Part shown: positions 31,297-38,774 of the stretch, in pieces | Numbering within the stretch: position 1 is the stretch's first letter | How the letters are laid out: each line of letters opens with the position of its first letter | Source: a virus | Length of the DNA: 51,326 nt | Direction: 5' to 3' (one strand) | IMG/VR virus record: IMGVR_UViG_3300044726_000183 | Coordinates: 1-51,326 of that record | Made by a program: the position numbers and the translations under genes | The notes under the pieces: model-generated | Seen by the model: only the letters and a program-made list of their open reading frames with translations | What the model was told of the DNA's origin: nothing | Databases searched by the model: none

Positions 31297-31370
31297 ACGA
31301 AGTAGGAACCATCCTCGTGGGGTTGCTCATATTCATCTGCGGCTACGGCGTGGCCGGCGGGCGCCGATGA
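31293..31370 (+). CDS. 25-residue single-helix membrane peptide
   Basis: Starts MNEVGTILVGLLIFICGYGV and ends AGGRR: one hydrophobic helix with a positive end. It has no ribosome site of its own, but its ATG overlaps the preceding TGA and its own TGA overlaps the next ATG. It therefore fits exactly into the coupled operon, which is the main reason to believe it is translated. Confidence 0.45.
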   Translation: MNEVGTILVGLLIFICGYGVAGGRR

Positions 31371-31879
31371 CCAAGAAGTACGAGACGCACTACCGCTACC
31401 GCTTCCACGAGGGAGCAGACGGGCAGGGCGGCCTCTGGTTCGAGGCCGAGGAGCGGAATGGCGGACTCGGGTGGTTTGAAGCCTTCCGGGGAAACCTCAC
31501 CTACTTCTATTGCGAGACCGACTCGCCGGTGCGCGTCGTGCTGCACACCGATTTCCGGCCGAAGACCATGAAGGCGTTCAAGCTCCGGCTGGAGCACGTC
31601 CTCATCCGTATCGCCAATCTCACCCCTCTGGAGGGAAAAATGCCTGACGACGCCACCGCCATGCGGTCGGCAATCCGCAACACCAAGGCCAAGGAGGTCG
31701 CCCAACGAAGGGCCGGCAAGAAGCTGGTCAACATCCCCGCGCGCGTGCTCGTGGAGGACGCCGCCACCATCGACGAAATAGCCCACCGCTACGGCCGCGA
31801 GCCATCGTTCGTGGTCCGGGCGGCCATCCACATGTTCACCGAGGCCCACCGCAAGAACCCCGGAGCCCTCGAACTGTGA
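31367..31879 (+). CDS. Hypothetical protein (170 aa)
   Basis: The N-terminal 90 residues are aromatic and strand-rich (MTKKYETHYRYRFHEGADGQ; LTYFYCETDSPVRVVLHTD). The C-terminal 70 are basic and helical, with VNIPARVLVEDAATIDEIAH and FVVRAAIHMFTEAHRKN, which resembles a ribbon-helix-helix or HTH dimerisation unit. Possible DNA-binding protein. No family was recognised. Confidence 0.5.
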   Translation: MTKKYETHYRYRFHEGADGQGGLWFEAEERNGGLGWFEAFRGNLTYFYCETDSPVRVVLHTDFRPKTMKAFKLRLEHVLIRIANLTPLEGKMPDDATAMRSAIRNTKAKEVAQRRAGKKLVNIPARVLVEDAATIDEIAHRYGREPSFVVRAAIHMFTEAHRKNPGALEL

Positions 31880-31908
31880 GGCAGACGCGCTTCATCGGAG
31901 GCCGGCAA

Positions 31909-32250
31909 ATGGAACTCACCGGCGCCGCCCAGCGTGCGATTCGCCTCATCCAAGCCCGCGAGGCAGTTGCCCCGTGGGAAGACTTGCCCCCGCGCGCGTA
32001 TCAAGAAAATTGGCGCATCGTGCCACGTTTCTCGCTGGCGACGGGAGCCCATTTCTGGCAGCCGCAGGAGCGGGTTATCGGTGGGGATTGGCTTGACGGC
32101 CCGCTCTTTCCGACACCCCGTGGCGCGCGGATGCACATCATTCAAACCGAAAGGCCCCCCGTGAAGGAGGGCCCAACGGCGTTCGTGGTTCCTGCGAGCC
32201 GGCAGGCCCGCCATCGCCAACCGACAGCTTACAAGGAGACGCCCCAATGA
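31909..32250 (+). CDS. Hypothetical protein (113 aa)
   Basis: Starts MELTGAAQRAIRLIQAREAV. I chose ATG 31909 because GGAGG lies seven bases ahead. GTG 31876, in a GTGA overlap, would add eleven residues. Contains WRIVPRFSLATGAHFWQPQE and a Pro-rich tail. Function unknown. Confidence 0.5.
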   Translation: MELTGAAQRAIRLIQAREAVAPWEDLPPRAYQENWRIVPRFSLATGAHFWQPQERVIGGDWLDGPLFPTPRGARMHIIQTERPPVKEGPTAFVVPASRQARHRQPTAYKETPQ

Positions 32251-33377
32251 CTGCACCCAGCCAAGAACTGGTGGTCCACGTTGACCCCGAGATTGCCGTC
32301 TACACGCGGCCGCCCCTCATCGACATCGAAGGGGAGCTCGCGCAGCTTCAGAACTTCCGTGACTTCATCCAGCGGGCCCTCGACGAGGACAAGGGCCACT
32401 ACGGCAACATGCCCGGAGTGAACCGCAAGTTCCTCCAGCAGCCCGGCGCCGAAATCATCTACCGGGCCCTCCAAGCCCGGCCGAAGTTCACCATCCTCGA
32501 CTCCGAAATCGACCGCGAGAACGACTTCTGCTACTTCCTCTACAAGTGCGAAGTCATCCACGTCGGGACCGAGACCGTGATGGGCGAAGACATCGGCACG
32601 GCATCCTCGCTGGAGTACGCCAACCATTGCGAGGGCGGGTCCACGCCGGCAACGTGGGACAACCAGAACAACCGCGGCAACCCCGGACCCTCGACGGTGC
32701 TGTGCGCCATCCACGGCGACGTGATTCCCCGGCGGGACAAGCTGGGCGGCAAGTGGATGTGGCACTGCCCGAAGAAGACGGCGCAGGGCCTCGAACGCAC
32801 GTTGCAGAACACTCAGTCGAAGGCAAAGAAGCGGGCGATGGTCGCCGCCATCCGCACCGTGGGCTGCGTGTCCGAGATGTTCAGTCAGGACAGCGAGCTC
32901 ATGGAAGATGGCGGGTTCGGCGACCAGCGTGACGACCGCCAGCAGCCGGCCGCTCGCAACGGCGCAGCCCCGGCAGCCCCGCCACGGCCGCGGACCTCGA
33001 CCAAGCAGGCCGAGCGCCCCGCGCCGGCACGCCAAGGACCACCACCGGCGGCAGAGCAGGCCCCGGCAGCCCCAAGCCGGCAGGTGATGGACGGGTTCAG
33101 CCTCGACGAGGTGAAGGCAGCGATGTCGGCACTGAAGGAGGCGCTGGCGATGAACGAAATCACCGCGTTCTTCGAGGATGCCGGCACGCTCGCTGCCGGG
33201 GCGCAACTCAGCGCCAAGGCCCTCACCACCTACTGCACGAAGAACAACACCAGCCTCGCCAACATGGTCGCGGCGGCCGTCGAACGCTTCCAAGACACGC
33301 CGGCATCCGAGCCTGCCGTGTCGGAAGTGGTGGAGGGCACGTTCGTGGACGATGTGGACGATGTGCCATTCGAGTAG
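32247..33377 (+). CDS. Probable recombination/ssDNA-binding protein
   Basis: A 376-aa protein. Residues 60-215 contain a strand-rich core (CYFLYKCEVIHVGTETVMGE), a Cys/His cluster (HC near 127, CAIHG near 153, HC near 173) and NTQSKAKKRAMVAAIRTVGC followed by MFSQD. The last stretch is a pattern I associate with phage recombination or annealing-type proteins. A Pro/Ala-rich linker (225-290) leads to a helical domain. The very end, DDVDDVPFE, mimics the acidic tip of bacterial SSB that recruits partner enzymes. Close to a PD-(D/E)XK nuclease, it is a candidate strand-annealing or ssDNA-loading protein. Confidence 0.55.
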   Translation: MTAPSQELVVHVDPEIAVYTRPPLIDIEGELAQLQNFRDFIQRALDEDKGHYGNMPGVNRKFLQQPGAEIIYRALQARPKFTILDSEIDRENDFCYFLYKCEVIHVGTETVMGEDIGTASSLEYANHCEGGSTPATWDNQNNRGNPGPSTVLCAIHGDVIPRRDKLGGKWMWHCPKKTAQGLERTLQNTQSKAKKRAMVAAIRTVGCVSEMFSQDSELMEDGGFGDQRDDRQQPAARNGAAPAAPPRPRTSTKQAERPAPARQGPPPAAEQAPAAPSRQVMDGFSLDEVKAAMSALKEALAMNEITAFFEDAGTLAAGAQLSAKALTTYCTKNNTSLANMVAAAVERFQDTPASEPAVSEVVEGTFVDDVDDVPFE

Positions 33378-33388
33378 TAGCTTAGGCA

Positions 33389-33437
33389 GCTAGGCCCCGC
33401 GGGGGAGGAGTAGGCCCCTCCCTCCGGGGACCCTAGC
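33389..33437 (+). promoter_or_regulatory. Long intergenic hairpin
   Basis: GCTAGG-CCCCG-GGGAGG (from 33389) pairs with CCTCCC-CGGGG-CCTAGC (to 33437), with single-base interruptions: about 17 pairs around a short loop. It starts 12 bases after the 376-aa gene and ends just before CAGGAG, the ribosome site of the next. No T-tract follows. It could be a T-poor terminator, a processing site or a translation control. Confidence 0.5.
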
Positions 33438-33454
33438 GCAGGAGTTGCTACCGA

Positions 33455-33805
33455 ATGACCGCTGCCCAAGCCGAGAAGCCCAAGGCCGAAGAGGCGCCGA
33501 AGGGCAAGACCCCGACCCCCATCCGCCAGCTAAAGTTCGACGGGCTCACCGTCGACACCTTTGTGCTGAACATTTCGGGAAGGGTTGTCCTCAACCCCGA
33601 GAACGCCGACGACGCCGCGCTCATCAACGCGCTGACCGGCGGCAACACCATCCATCTGCCCATCAACGGCTACGTTGTCACCTCCGCCGGCAAGTTCAGC
33701 CGGGACAAGGAAGGGGTGCTCGACAACGTAACGAAAGCGGCCAGCGTGAAAGTTCGCGACGTGGAGTCGGGCTCCGCTCTTGTGCTGGAGACAGCAACAC
33801 ACTAG
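33455..33805 (+). CDS. Hypothetical protein (116 aa)
   Basis: A Lys/Ala/Pro-rich first 20 residues lead to a strand-rich domain (FDGLTVDTFVLNISGRVVLN; TIHLPINGYVVTSAGKFSRD). The beta-rich fold and place between recombination and primase genes fit a small DNA-binding protein, but no motif proves it. It is bounded by strong hairpins on both sides, unlike its tightly overlapped neighbours, so its expression may be set separately. Confidence 0.5.
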   Translation: MTAAQAEKPKAEEAPKGKTPTPIRQLKFDGLTVDTFVLNISGRVVLNPENADDAALINALTGGNTIHLPINGYVVTSAGKFSRDKEGVLDNVTKAASVKVRDVESGSALVLETATH

Positions 33806-33830
33806 CCCACCCAAACAGCCAAGACATGCG

Positions 33831-33856
33831 TGCCCGGAGGGTCTACCTTCCGGGCA
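33831..33856 (+). promoter_or_regulatory. Hairpin upstream of the primase gene
   Basis: TGCCCGGAGGG pairs with CCTTCCGGGCA (11 pairs, one G-T) around a TCTA tetraloop. It lies 26 bases after the previous stop. No T-tract follows, so it may work with the next small hairpin in controlling primase translation. Confidence 0.5.
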
Positions 33857-33868
33857 TTCGTGTCCCCA

Positions 33869-33884
33869 TTGCATGGAGGTGCAA
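33869..33884 (+). promoter_or_regulatory. Hairpin presenting the primase ribosome site in its loop
   Basis: TTGCA (33869-33873) and TGCAA (33880-33884) flank the loop TGGAGG, so the Shine-Dalgarno of the primase gene (GGAGG, seven bases from GTG 33886) is held in a hexaloop. This shape could be recognised by an RNA-binding protein for translational control. Confidence 0.5.
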
Positions 33885-33885
33885 C

Positions 33886-35958
33886 GTGCAATTCGCCCCT
33901 GAGTTTGTCCGAGCCATCGAAGAACGGCTCATGTCCGAGCGCCGCGGCCGAAGGGTCAACCTTCAAGGCGCACCCCAAATCGAGTTCTCCTGTCCCACCC
34001 ACGACGACGCCCACCAGAGCGCCCACTACCACGCGAAGAAGATGGTCTGGACGTGCCGGTCCTGCCCCGCTGGCGGCGGCCTGAAGAACCTCGCGCAGGC
34101 CCTCGGCATCGACACCGAGCACGCCACGCCGGCCAACCCGCGCCGGCAGCCAACCCGCGGCGAAGAGCCCGTCGCCACCTACGAATACACGAGCGTGAAG
34201 GGCGTGAAGGCCCTGAAGAAGCGGTACGAGTTCCCCGACGAGCTCGACGCCGAGACCGGCAAGCCGAAGAAGACCTTCACATGGACCTCCGCCGCCGGCA
34301 CGAAGCTGCCCGAGGGCACCAGCGTCAAAGACATGAACCTCTACTTCCTCGAAGACCCCGCGGCCCGGCCCGACGACCCCATCATCTTCGTGGAGGGCGA
34401 GAAGACCGCCCAAGCCTGCTGGCAGCGCCAGCTACTCGCCTGCACGGGCGGGTGGGCCTCATCCCTGCGCGAGTGGAATGCCGCCGTGTGGGAGCCCCTC
34501 CGCGGCCGCGAGGTGTGGCTGTCGCCCGACAACGACCGCGCCGGCTTCGAGTACATGGATGCCGTGGCCGCTGCCCTCCGCAACATCGCCAAGAAGGTGC
34601 GCCGGGTGAAGGTAGCACTCCCACCCAAGGGCGACCTCGTGGAGTTCTTCGCGGCCGGCGGCAAGCCAGAGGACATCTTCACCGGCGACCTCGACGAGAC
34701 GGCCATCGACATCCTCGACCACGACTCCATCCGCGTCCGCATCCCCACCGAAGATGGGGTGGTGGCCCTGCTCGCAACGCAACTCCACCGCGGCCCGCGG
34801 GACCTCGACGCCAAGCTGCGGGTGGAGGTGGAGCGGCCCGGCTGCAAGCCCTACAGCGGGCGCATCAACCTGCTCAGCGCCACCGCCCAAGGGTCTCTGA
34901 GGCTCACGCTGTCGCGCATGTACCCCGACGTGAAGTGCAACTGGACAGAGGTGGTCAACGAGGCGTGCTCCGCCATCGATGAGGCGTTCGCCAACGTGGA
35001 CGTGAGCGTGGACGTGTTCGACATCCCCGACGCCGAGGACGGCGAGCAGTTTTACTTCGGGGACCTCCTCCCCATCGGCCAACCGACCATCTTCTTCGGC
35101 GACGGCGGCAGCCTGAAGACCTACGTGACCGAATACTTCGGGGCCCTGCTCACCGTGGGGCTGCCCTTCCCCGGCTCAGAGTGGGGCGGCGCACCGGAAC
35201 CGGGCCGGGCGATGTACTGCGATTGGGAGAACGCCACGCCGGCAGGGTTCCGGCGCCGGCTGAAGCGCCTCTACGCAGGCATCCAGATACAGGACATCTA
35301 CCCGGACATGTTCACCTACTGGCCGGGCCGCGGGGTGCCCCTCGTGCATCAGGTGGACGCCCTCCGCAAGAAGATTCGGGAAGACAACATCCGCTACCTC
35401 ATCATCGACTCAGCCGCGGCGGCGTGCGGTGGCAAGCCCGAGGACTCGGACCTCACTGTGGCCTTCTTCAACGCCCTCGCCTACCTCGAAACGACGACGG
35501 CAGTCATCGCCCACGTCAACAGCCAGCAGGACAAGACGAAGCCCTTCGGGAGCATCTTCTGGAAGAACCTCGCCCGCCGGGTGTGGTACGTGCAGGCCAG
35601 CGGCCGCGGCGACGACCGCGAGATTGGGCTCTTCTGCCGGAAGGTGAACGACGGACCGATGGGCACCCACAAGGCCCTCGGGGCCCACTTCATCGGGGCG
35701 AACGGCGAGGTGGAAATCACCCGCAAGTCGTTCTTTGAGGTGGACCGTGCGCTCGACCGGGAGCGCCCGATGGGAATACGTTTACAAGACGCGCTCGGCC
35801 GGAGCTCTATGACGGCCAGCGAATTAGCGTCACACCTTGGCAGCAAGGCGGAGACGGTGCAGCAATGGCTGAAACGTTATCCCGACCTGTTTCGCGACCT
35901 CGGACCCCTCGAAGAGGGGAAGCCGAACGCATGGGGCCTTGCCGCGAGGGCGGGATAA
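33886..35958 (+). CDS. TOPRIM primase fused to RepA-like ATPase
   Basis: A 690-aa protein with a GTG start. Order of parts: an N-terminal zinc site (C36, H39, C57, C60), a TOPRIM domain with FVEGEKTA (Glu170) and SPDNDRAG (Asp215, Asp217), and a RecA-fold ATPase with GDGGSLKT (405-412) and YLIIDS (504-509). VIAHVNSQQD, typical of RepA-like helicases, follows, and then a C-terminal winged-helix-like segment (MTASELASHLGSKAETVQQW). It would lay primers and unwind DNA at the phage origin. It is the central replication protein here, and no polymerase accompanies it. Confidence 0.88.
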   Translation: MQFAPEFVRAIEERLMSERRGRRVNLQGAPQIEFSCPTHDDAHQSAHYHAKKMVWTCRSCPAGGGLKNLAQALGIDTEHATPANPRRQPTRGEEPVATYEYTSVKGVKALKKRYEFPDELDAETGKPKKTFTWTSAAGTKLPEGTSVKDMNLYFLEDPAARPDDPIIFVEGEKTAQACWQRQLLACTGGWASSLREWNAAVWEPLRGREVWLSPDNDRAGFEYMDAVAAALRNIAKKVRRVKVALPPKGDLVEFFAAGGKPEDIFTGDLDETAIDILDHDSIRVRIPTEDGVVALLATQLHRGPRDLDAKLRVEVERPGCKPYSGRINLLSATAQGSLRLTLSRMYPDVKCNWTEVVNEACSAIDEAFANVDVSVDVFDIPDAEDGEQFYFGDLLPIGQPTIFFGDGGSLKTYVTEYFGALLTVGLPFPGSEWGGAPEPGRAMYCDWENATPAGFRRRLKRLYAGIQIQDIYPDMFTYWPGRGVPLVHQVDALRKKIREDNIRYLIIDSAAAACGGKPEDSDLTVAFFNALAYLETTTAVIAHVNSQQDKTKPFGSIFWKNLARRVWYVQASGRGDDREIGLFCRKVNDGPMGTHKALGAHFIGANGEVEITRKSFFEVDRALDRERPMGIRLQDALGRSSMTASELASHLGSKAETVQQWLKRYPDLFRDLGPLEEGKPNAWGLAARAG

Positions 35959-35962
35959 CCAC

Positions 35963-36565
35963 ATGCCTCGAATGCTCTTTGTCTTGCTGGCTACGGCCGG
36001 CCTACTTCTCGTTGCCTGCTCCACCCCGGAGCCGGCGCCACCCTATCAGGTAGACCCCGCCAACATCCGCACGCCCAGCCCGCCAGACCCGTGGTTAAAG
36101 GAAACTTTAGTCTCCGACGAGGCTTTAATGGTTTCGGCCATAACCTTTCATCTCTCGGACCCCATCCACGACCTCGGGTGGACGAGCGCGTACATCCCGC
36201 CACCGAAACCCACCGCCACGCCCGCGCCGGCACCCTTGGCAAGACCGGCGGGAGCGGTGGCAGCGGCAGCCGCAGTTTACTCCGCCGGCACGGAGCAATG
36301 GCGGTCGCTGGTGGCCGCCTACTTCCCGGCGGAGTCGGTGCAAATCGTGCTGGACATCATGCAATGTGAGTCGGGAGGCTCCCCCGGTGCCACAAATGGC
36401 GTCCATCAGGGCCTCATGCAAGAGAACGTGAACCTCCACCAAGCGAAGGCGGACGCGCTCTTCGGGCCCGGTCGCTCGCTGTACGAGCCGGAGGTCAATA
36501 TCGCCGTGGCCGCCGTTATCAGCGGTGGCTATAGCTGGGGCGCATGGGCGGACTGCCTCCGATGA
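35963..36565 (+). CDS. Lipoprotein with lytic-transglycosylase-like domain
   Basis: A 200-aa protein. The first 19 residues are a lipoprotein signal (MPRMLFVLLATAGLLLVAC, lipid-modified Cys19), giving a membrane anchor facing outside the cytoplasm. A Pro-rich spacer (20-100) leads to a domain at about 112-200 resembling SLT-type transglycosylases: IMQCESGGSPGATNGVHQGL with Glu136 as candidate catalytic acid, then MQEN and AVAAVISGGYSWGAWADC. It sits in the early block between primase and RuvC rather than with the lysis genes, so wall modification or exclusion of other phages is plausible. The end overlaps the resolvase start (ATGA). Confidence 0.65.
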   Translation: MPRMLFVLLATAGLLLVACSTPEPAPPYQVDPANIRTPSPPDPWLKETLVSDEALMVSAITFHLSDPIHDLGWTSAYIPPPKPTATPAPAPLARPAGAVAAAAAVYSAGTEQWRSLVAAYFPAESVQIVLDIMQCESGGSPGATNGVHQGLMQENVNLHQAKADALFGPGRSLYEPEVNIAVAAVISGGYSWGAWADCLR

Positions 36566-37086
36566 CGTACTACATCGGCATCGACCAAGGCATGACCGGC
36601 GCCATCGCCGCGCTCGACAACGACGGCACCCTTGAGGAGTGCTGGGACATCCCCAGCTATCCCAAGGGCGGCGGCGCGAAGGGCAACGAGTACGACTTGC
36701 CGGCCATGATGGACATCTTCCAGTACGAGGTGCTCGGGCCCCGTGGCGGCGCCGGCAACTGCTACGTCGCGACCGAAATGGTGATGTTCGCCAACCGTGG
36801 CGACAACGCCCCCGGCATGTGGCAACAGATGATGCTCGCCCGCAGCCAAGGCTTGTGGGAGGGCATCCTCGCGGCGAACCGCGTGCCCCACGAGCTCATT
36901 CGCGCTCAGGAGTGGAAGAAGACGTTTTCCCTCACCGCCAAGGGCCCCGCCGGCAAGGAGCTCTCCCGCCAGAAAGCACTCCAGATATGGGGAGGCACCG
37001 AATGGTTCAGGAACAAGGGACACCACAACCGGGCGGAGGCCGCGCTCATCGCGGAGCACATCCGCAGGGTCCGTGGCCGGTCATAG
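36562..37086 (+). CDS. RuvC-like Holliday junction resolvase
   Basis: A 174-aa RNase H-fold nuclease. It starts MTYYIGIDQGMTGAIAAL (Asp8), has VATEMV (Glu72) and ends with GHHNRAEAALIAEHI (His154/155, Glu159 where Asp is commoner). This set of acids and their spacing is the RuvC layout. It resolves recombination branches before packaging. ATGA overlap with the lipoprotein gene. Confidence 0.85.
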   Translation: MTYYIGIDQGMTGAIAALDNDGTLEECWDIPSYPKGGGAKGNEYDLPAMMDIFQYEVLGPRGGAGNCYVATEMVMFANRGDNAPGMWQQMMLARSQGLWEGILAANRVPHELIRAQEWKKTFSLTAKGPAGKELSRQKALQIWGGTEWFRNKGHHNRAEAALIAEHIRRVRGRS

Positions 37087-37268
37087 GCGAGTGCGGCCAC
37101 GAGCTCACCCCGAGGCCGCTCTTCGTCGGGCCGAGGAAGCGCGAGCCCACCATCCTCTACGTCTGCGACCTCTGCCCGCGAATGCCGACAGTCATCGACG
37201 TGGGGGTGTACATCTATCACTCAACCATGCTTCAGGAGAACCGGCCGTCCAATGACCGTCTACGGTAA
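37083..37268 (+). CDS. Cys-containing protein lacking a standard start (about 61 aa)
   Basis: A frame that looks coding (GECGHELTPRPLF, then YVCDLCPRMPTVIDVGVYIY) begins right at the end of RuvC with no ATG, GTG or TTG. The only start consistent with neighbours is ATA at 37083, overlapping the TAG as ATAG. Otherwise it could be reached by frameshifting from RuvC, or begin at ATG 37182 as a 28-aa peptide. It has a possible zinc site (CGHE and CDLC). The C-terminus overlaps the next gene by 17 bases. Confidence 0.4.
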   Translation: MGECGHELTPRPLFVGPRKREPTILYVCDLCPRMPTVIDVGVYIYHSTMLQENRPSNDRLR

Positions 37269-37488
37269 GAACCTCATCTGTGACCAGCGCATCCGCATCA
37301 GCGTGGGCGACCCCATCGGGGTGTCCTGCCCATCGAGCTTCCGCCTCTACATGATGGACGGCGACGAGACCCGCCGGCTCGCCGGCCGAACCGGCTGGTC
37401 CTACAAGGAAGCGGACGGGGCAACCCGTGACTACTGCCCTTCGCACCGCTGGGTTGCGCCCGCGCGCGAAGCCAAAATTTCTGAGTAA
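37252..37488 (+). CDS. Last early gene, hypothetical protein (78 aa)
   Basis: Starts MTVYGKNLICDQRIRISVGD. Cys at about 10, 26 and 62 (RDYCPSHRW) with a nearby His could bind one metal. It is strand-rich in the first half, and the tail is basic. It ends five bases before the main terminator. No family was recognised. Confidence 0.5.
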   Translation: MTVYGKNLICDQRIRISVGDPIGVSCPSSFRLYMMDGDETRRLAGRTGWSYKEADGATRDYCPSHRWVAPAREAKISE

Positions 37489-37492
37489 ATCG

Positions 37493-37535
37493 AGCCCTCC
37501 CCTGACTATAACGGTCGGGGGAGGGCTATTTTTTT
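37493..37535 (+). terminator. Terminator between converging early and late blocks
   Basis: AGCCCTCCCCTGAC (from 37493) pairs with GTCGGGGGAGGGCT (to 37527), 13 of 14 bases, around a TATAACG loop, followed by a run of seven T. It is a textbook intrinsic terminator for the plus-strand early block. In the reverse direction the stem is followed only by CGATTTA, so it is weaker there. It overlaps the last three codons of the holin gene. Confidence 0.9.
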
Positions 37536-37711
37536 GTGTCTCCGACGTTCGCTTGCAAGGCAGCCCCGGACCCGCCGCCGAGGAGGAAGGCGACGACCAC
37601 CTTCGCGTAGTCGGGCGCGAGAAGCTGGGTCGAGGCCAGAACGCCGACGCCAACGAGTGCGAACGCCGTGAAGACGTAGGCTCCGGCCGGCGTGAGGTTC
37701 TTGAAGCTCAC
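37526..37711 (-). CDS. Holin candidate (61 aa, two membrane helices)
   Basis: GTG start three bases after the endolysin stop. Two hydrophobic segments are predicted: residues 12-32 (YVFTAFALVGVGVLASTQLL) and 36-54 (KVVVAFLLGGGSGAALQA), with a short polar turn and a charged tail (NVGDTKK). Size, two helices and place next to the endolysin fit a class II-type holin that opens the membrane for the lysin. It is the last gene of the late block. Confidence 0.65.
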   Translation of the reverse strand: MSFKNLTPAGAYVFTAFALVGVGVLASTQLLAPDYAKVVVAFLLGGGSGAALQANVGDTKK

Positions 37712-37714
37712 GGG

Positions 37715-38428
37715 TCACTCTTCTTTCGTCACCAGCGGCACGACGACTTCGTTGTCCAGCAGGATAGCCTGCCCGGTGTGCCCGCCGGGATGGATGTGCT
37801 TCGCGAGCACCGGCTCACCGCCCGACGACGAGGGCAGATTGCCCATCGCCACGCGCGCGCCCTCGACGCGGCCCACGTCGGAGTAGGTGTTCTCTTCGCT
37901 TCCGGAAATCTGGCAGACGCAGGCCAGCACGTCGGTCGTGCTCGCGATTTCGCCCGAGTCTTTCATGGACTGGATGAGGGCGCGGACTTCTGCTTCGGTC
38001 ATGTCTTCTACCTCCGGGTAGGCGGCGATGTACGCCATCGCGTCACGGCTGTGAGCAATATCGACGAGGAATCGGTAGCTGTCCGAAAGCTGCCAGTGCA
38101 GGTGCGGCCCCGTGCTCATCCCGGTGTTCCCGCTGTAGCCGAGGAGGGCGCCGGTGACCACGTAATCGCCGGGACTCACCACCGCCCGGCTCAGGTGGGC
38201 GTAGAGCGTGTGCCACCCGTCGTCGTGGACGATGCAGGTGGCGATGCCATACGAGCCGTCGTTGTAGGGCTGCACGATGCGGCCCTCCGCCGGCGCATAG
38301 ACCGGGGTGCCCTCGTTGCAGGCGATGTCGGTGCCACGGTGCTGCCTGTTCCCGTACCAGTCACCGAAGTTCCCGCTAATCCACCCTGCCACCGGCACGT
38401 AGGCGAAGCGGACGGTGGGCTCAGCCAT
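37715..38428 (-). CDS. Endolysin, M23 (LytM-type) peptidase
   Basis: A 237-aa protein. Residues 10-120 are an intact M23 metallopeptidase: NRQHRGTDIAC (His30, Asp34), TLYAHLS (His78) and TGPHLHWQL (His109, His111), giving all zinc and catalytic residues. It would cut peptide cross-links of the wall. The C-terminal 115 residues (from about 135) are acidic and strand-rich and may bind the wall or restrain the enzyme. No signal peptide, so release depends on the holin next door. Compare the decayed M23 domain of the 449-aa virion protein. Confidence 0.85.
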   Translation of the reverse strand: MAEPTVRFAYVPVAGWISGNFGDWYGNRQHRGTDIACNEGTPVYAPAEGRIVQPYNDGSYGIATCIVHDDGWHTLYAHLSRAVVSPGDYVVTGALLGYSGNTGMSTGPHLHWQLSDSYRFLVDIAHSRDAMAYIAAYPEVEDMTEAEVRALIQSMKDSGEIASTTDVLACVCQISGSEENTYSDVGRVEGARVAMGNLPSSSGGEPVLAKHIHPGGHTGQAILLDNEVVVPLVTKEE

Positions 38429-38753
38429 CCGCGGGCTTCCTCGACGTCGTGGCCTGCTTGGCCTCCGCGGCCTTCTTGGGCACGCCAGAGAGGATGCGGT
38501 CGAGCTCCGCGTAGCGCGTGCGGCAGTTTTCCTTGCGCTGCGCCGCTGCGCCGGCCTGTCCGCCGCCCTCGGCGTTCAGCGCCGGGTTCTCCGGGTCCAC
38601 CGCGGCCGTCTGCCATTCCATCATGGTGACGTGCGCCCCGATGAAGTCGTGGCGGGCTTGCCGGCGCGCGTTAAGCAAAAAATTGCGGTGCTGTTCGAGT
38701 TCCGGGTCGTCGAGCGAGAACTTCAACAGCGCGTCGTCTGTGTAATCCGTCAT
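38421..38753 (-). CDS. Hypothetical protein (110 aa)
   Basis: Starts MTDYTDDALLKFSLDDPELE after GGAGG seven bases away. Helical and charged, with a Gly/Ala-rich break near residue 65 and a basic C-terminus. It overlaps the endolysin by eight bases. Position suggests a late accessory: tail-fibre chaperone, spanin substitute or lysis regulator. No sequence evidence selects one. Confidence 0.45.
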   Translation of the reverse strand: MTDYTDDALLKFSLDDPELEQHRNFLLNARRQARHDFIGAHVTMMEWQTAAVDPENPALNAEGGGQAGAAAQRKENCRTRYAELDRILSGVPKKAAEAKQATTSRKPADG

Positions 38754-38774
38754 GGGGGAACCTCCGGGGGAATG

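Noticed and set aside
37506-37718. 70-codon minus-strand frame over the holin
   Set aside because: Arg-rich shadow; the 61-aa frame has two membrane helices and a start next to the endolysin stop.
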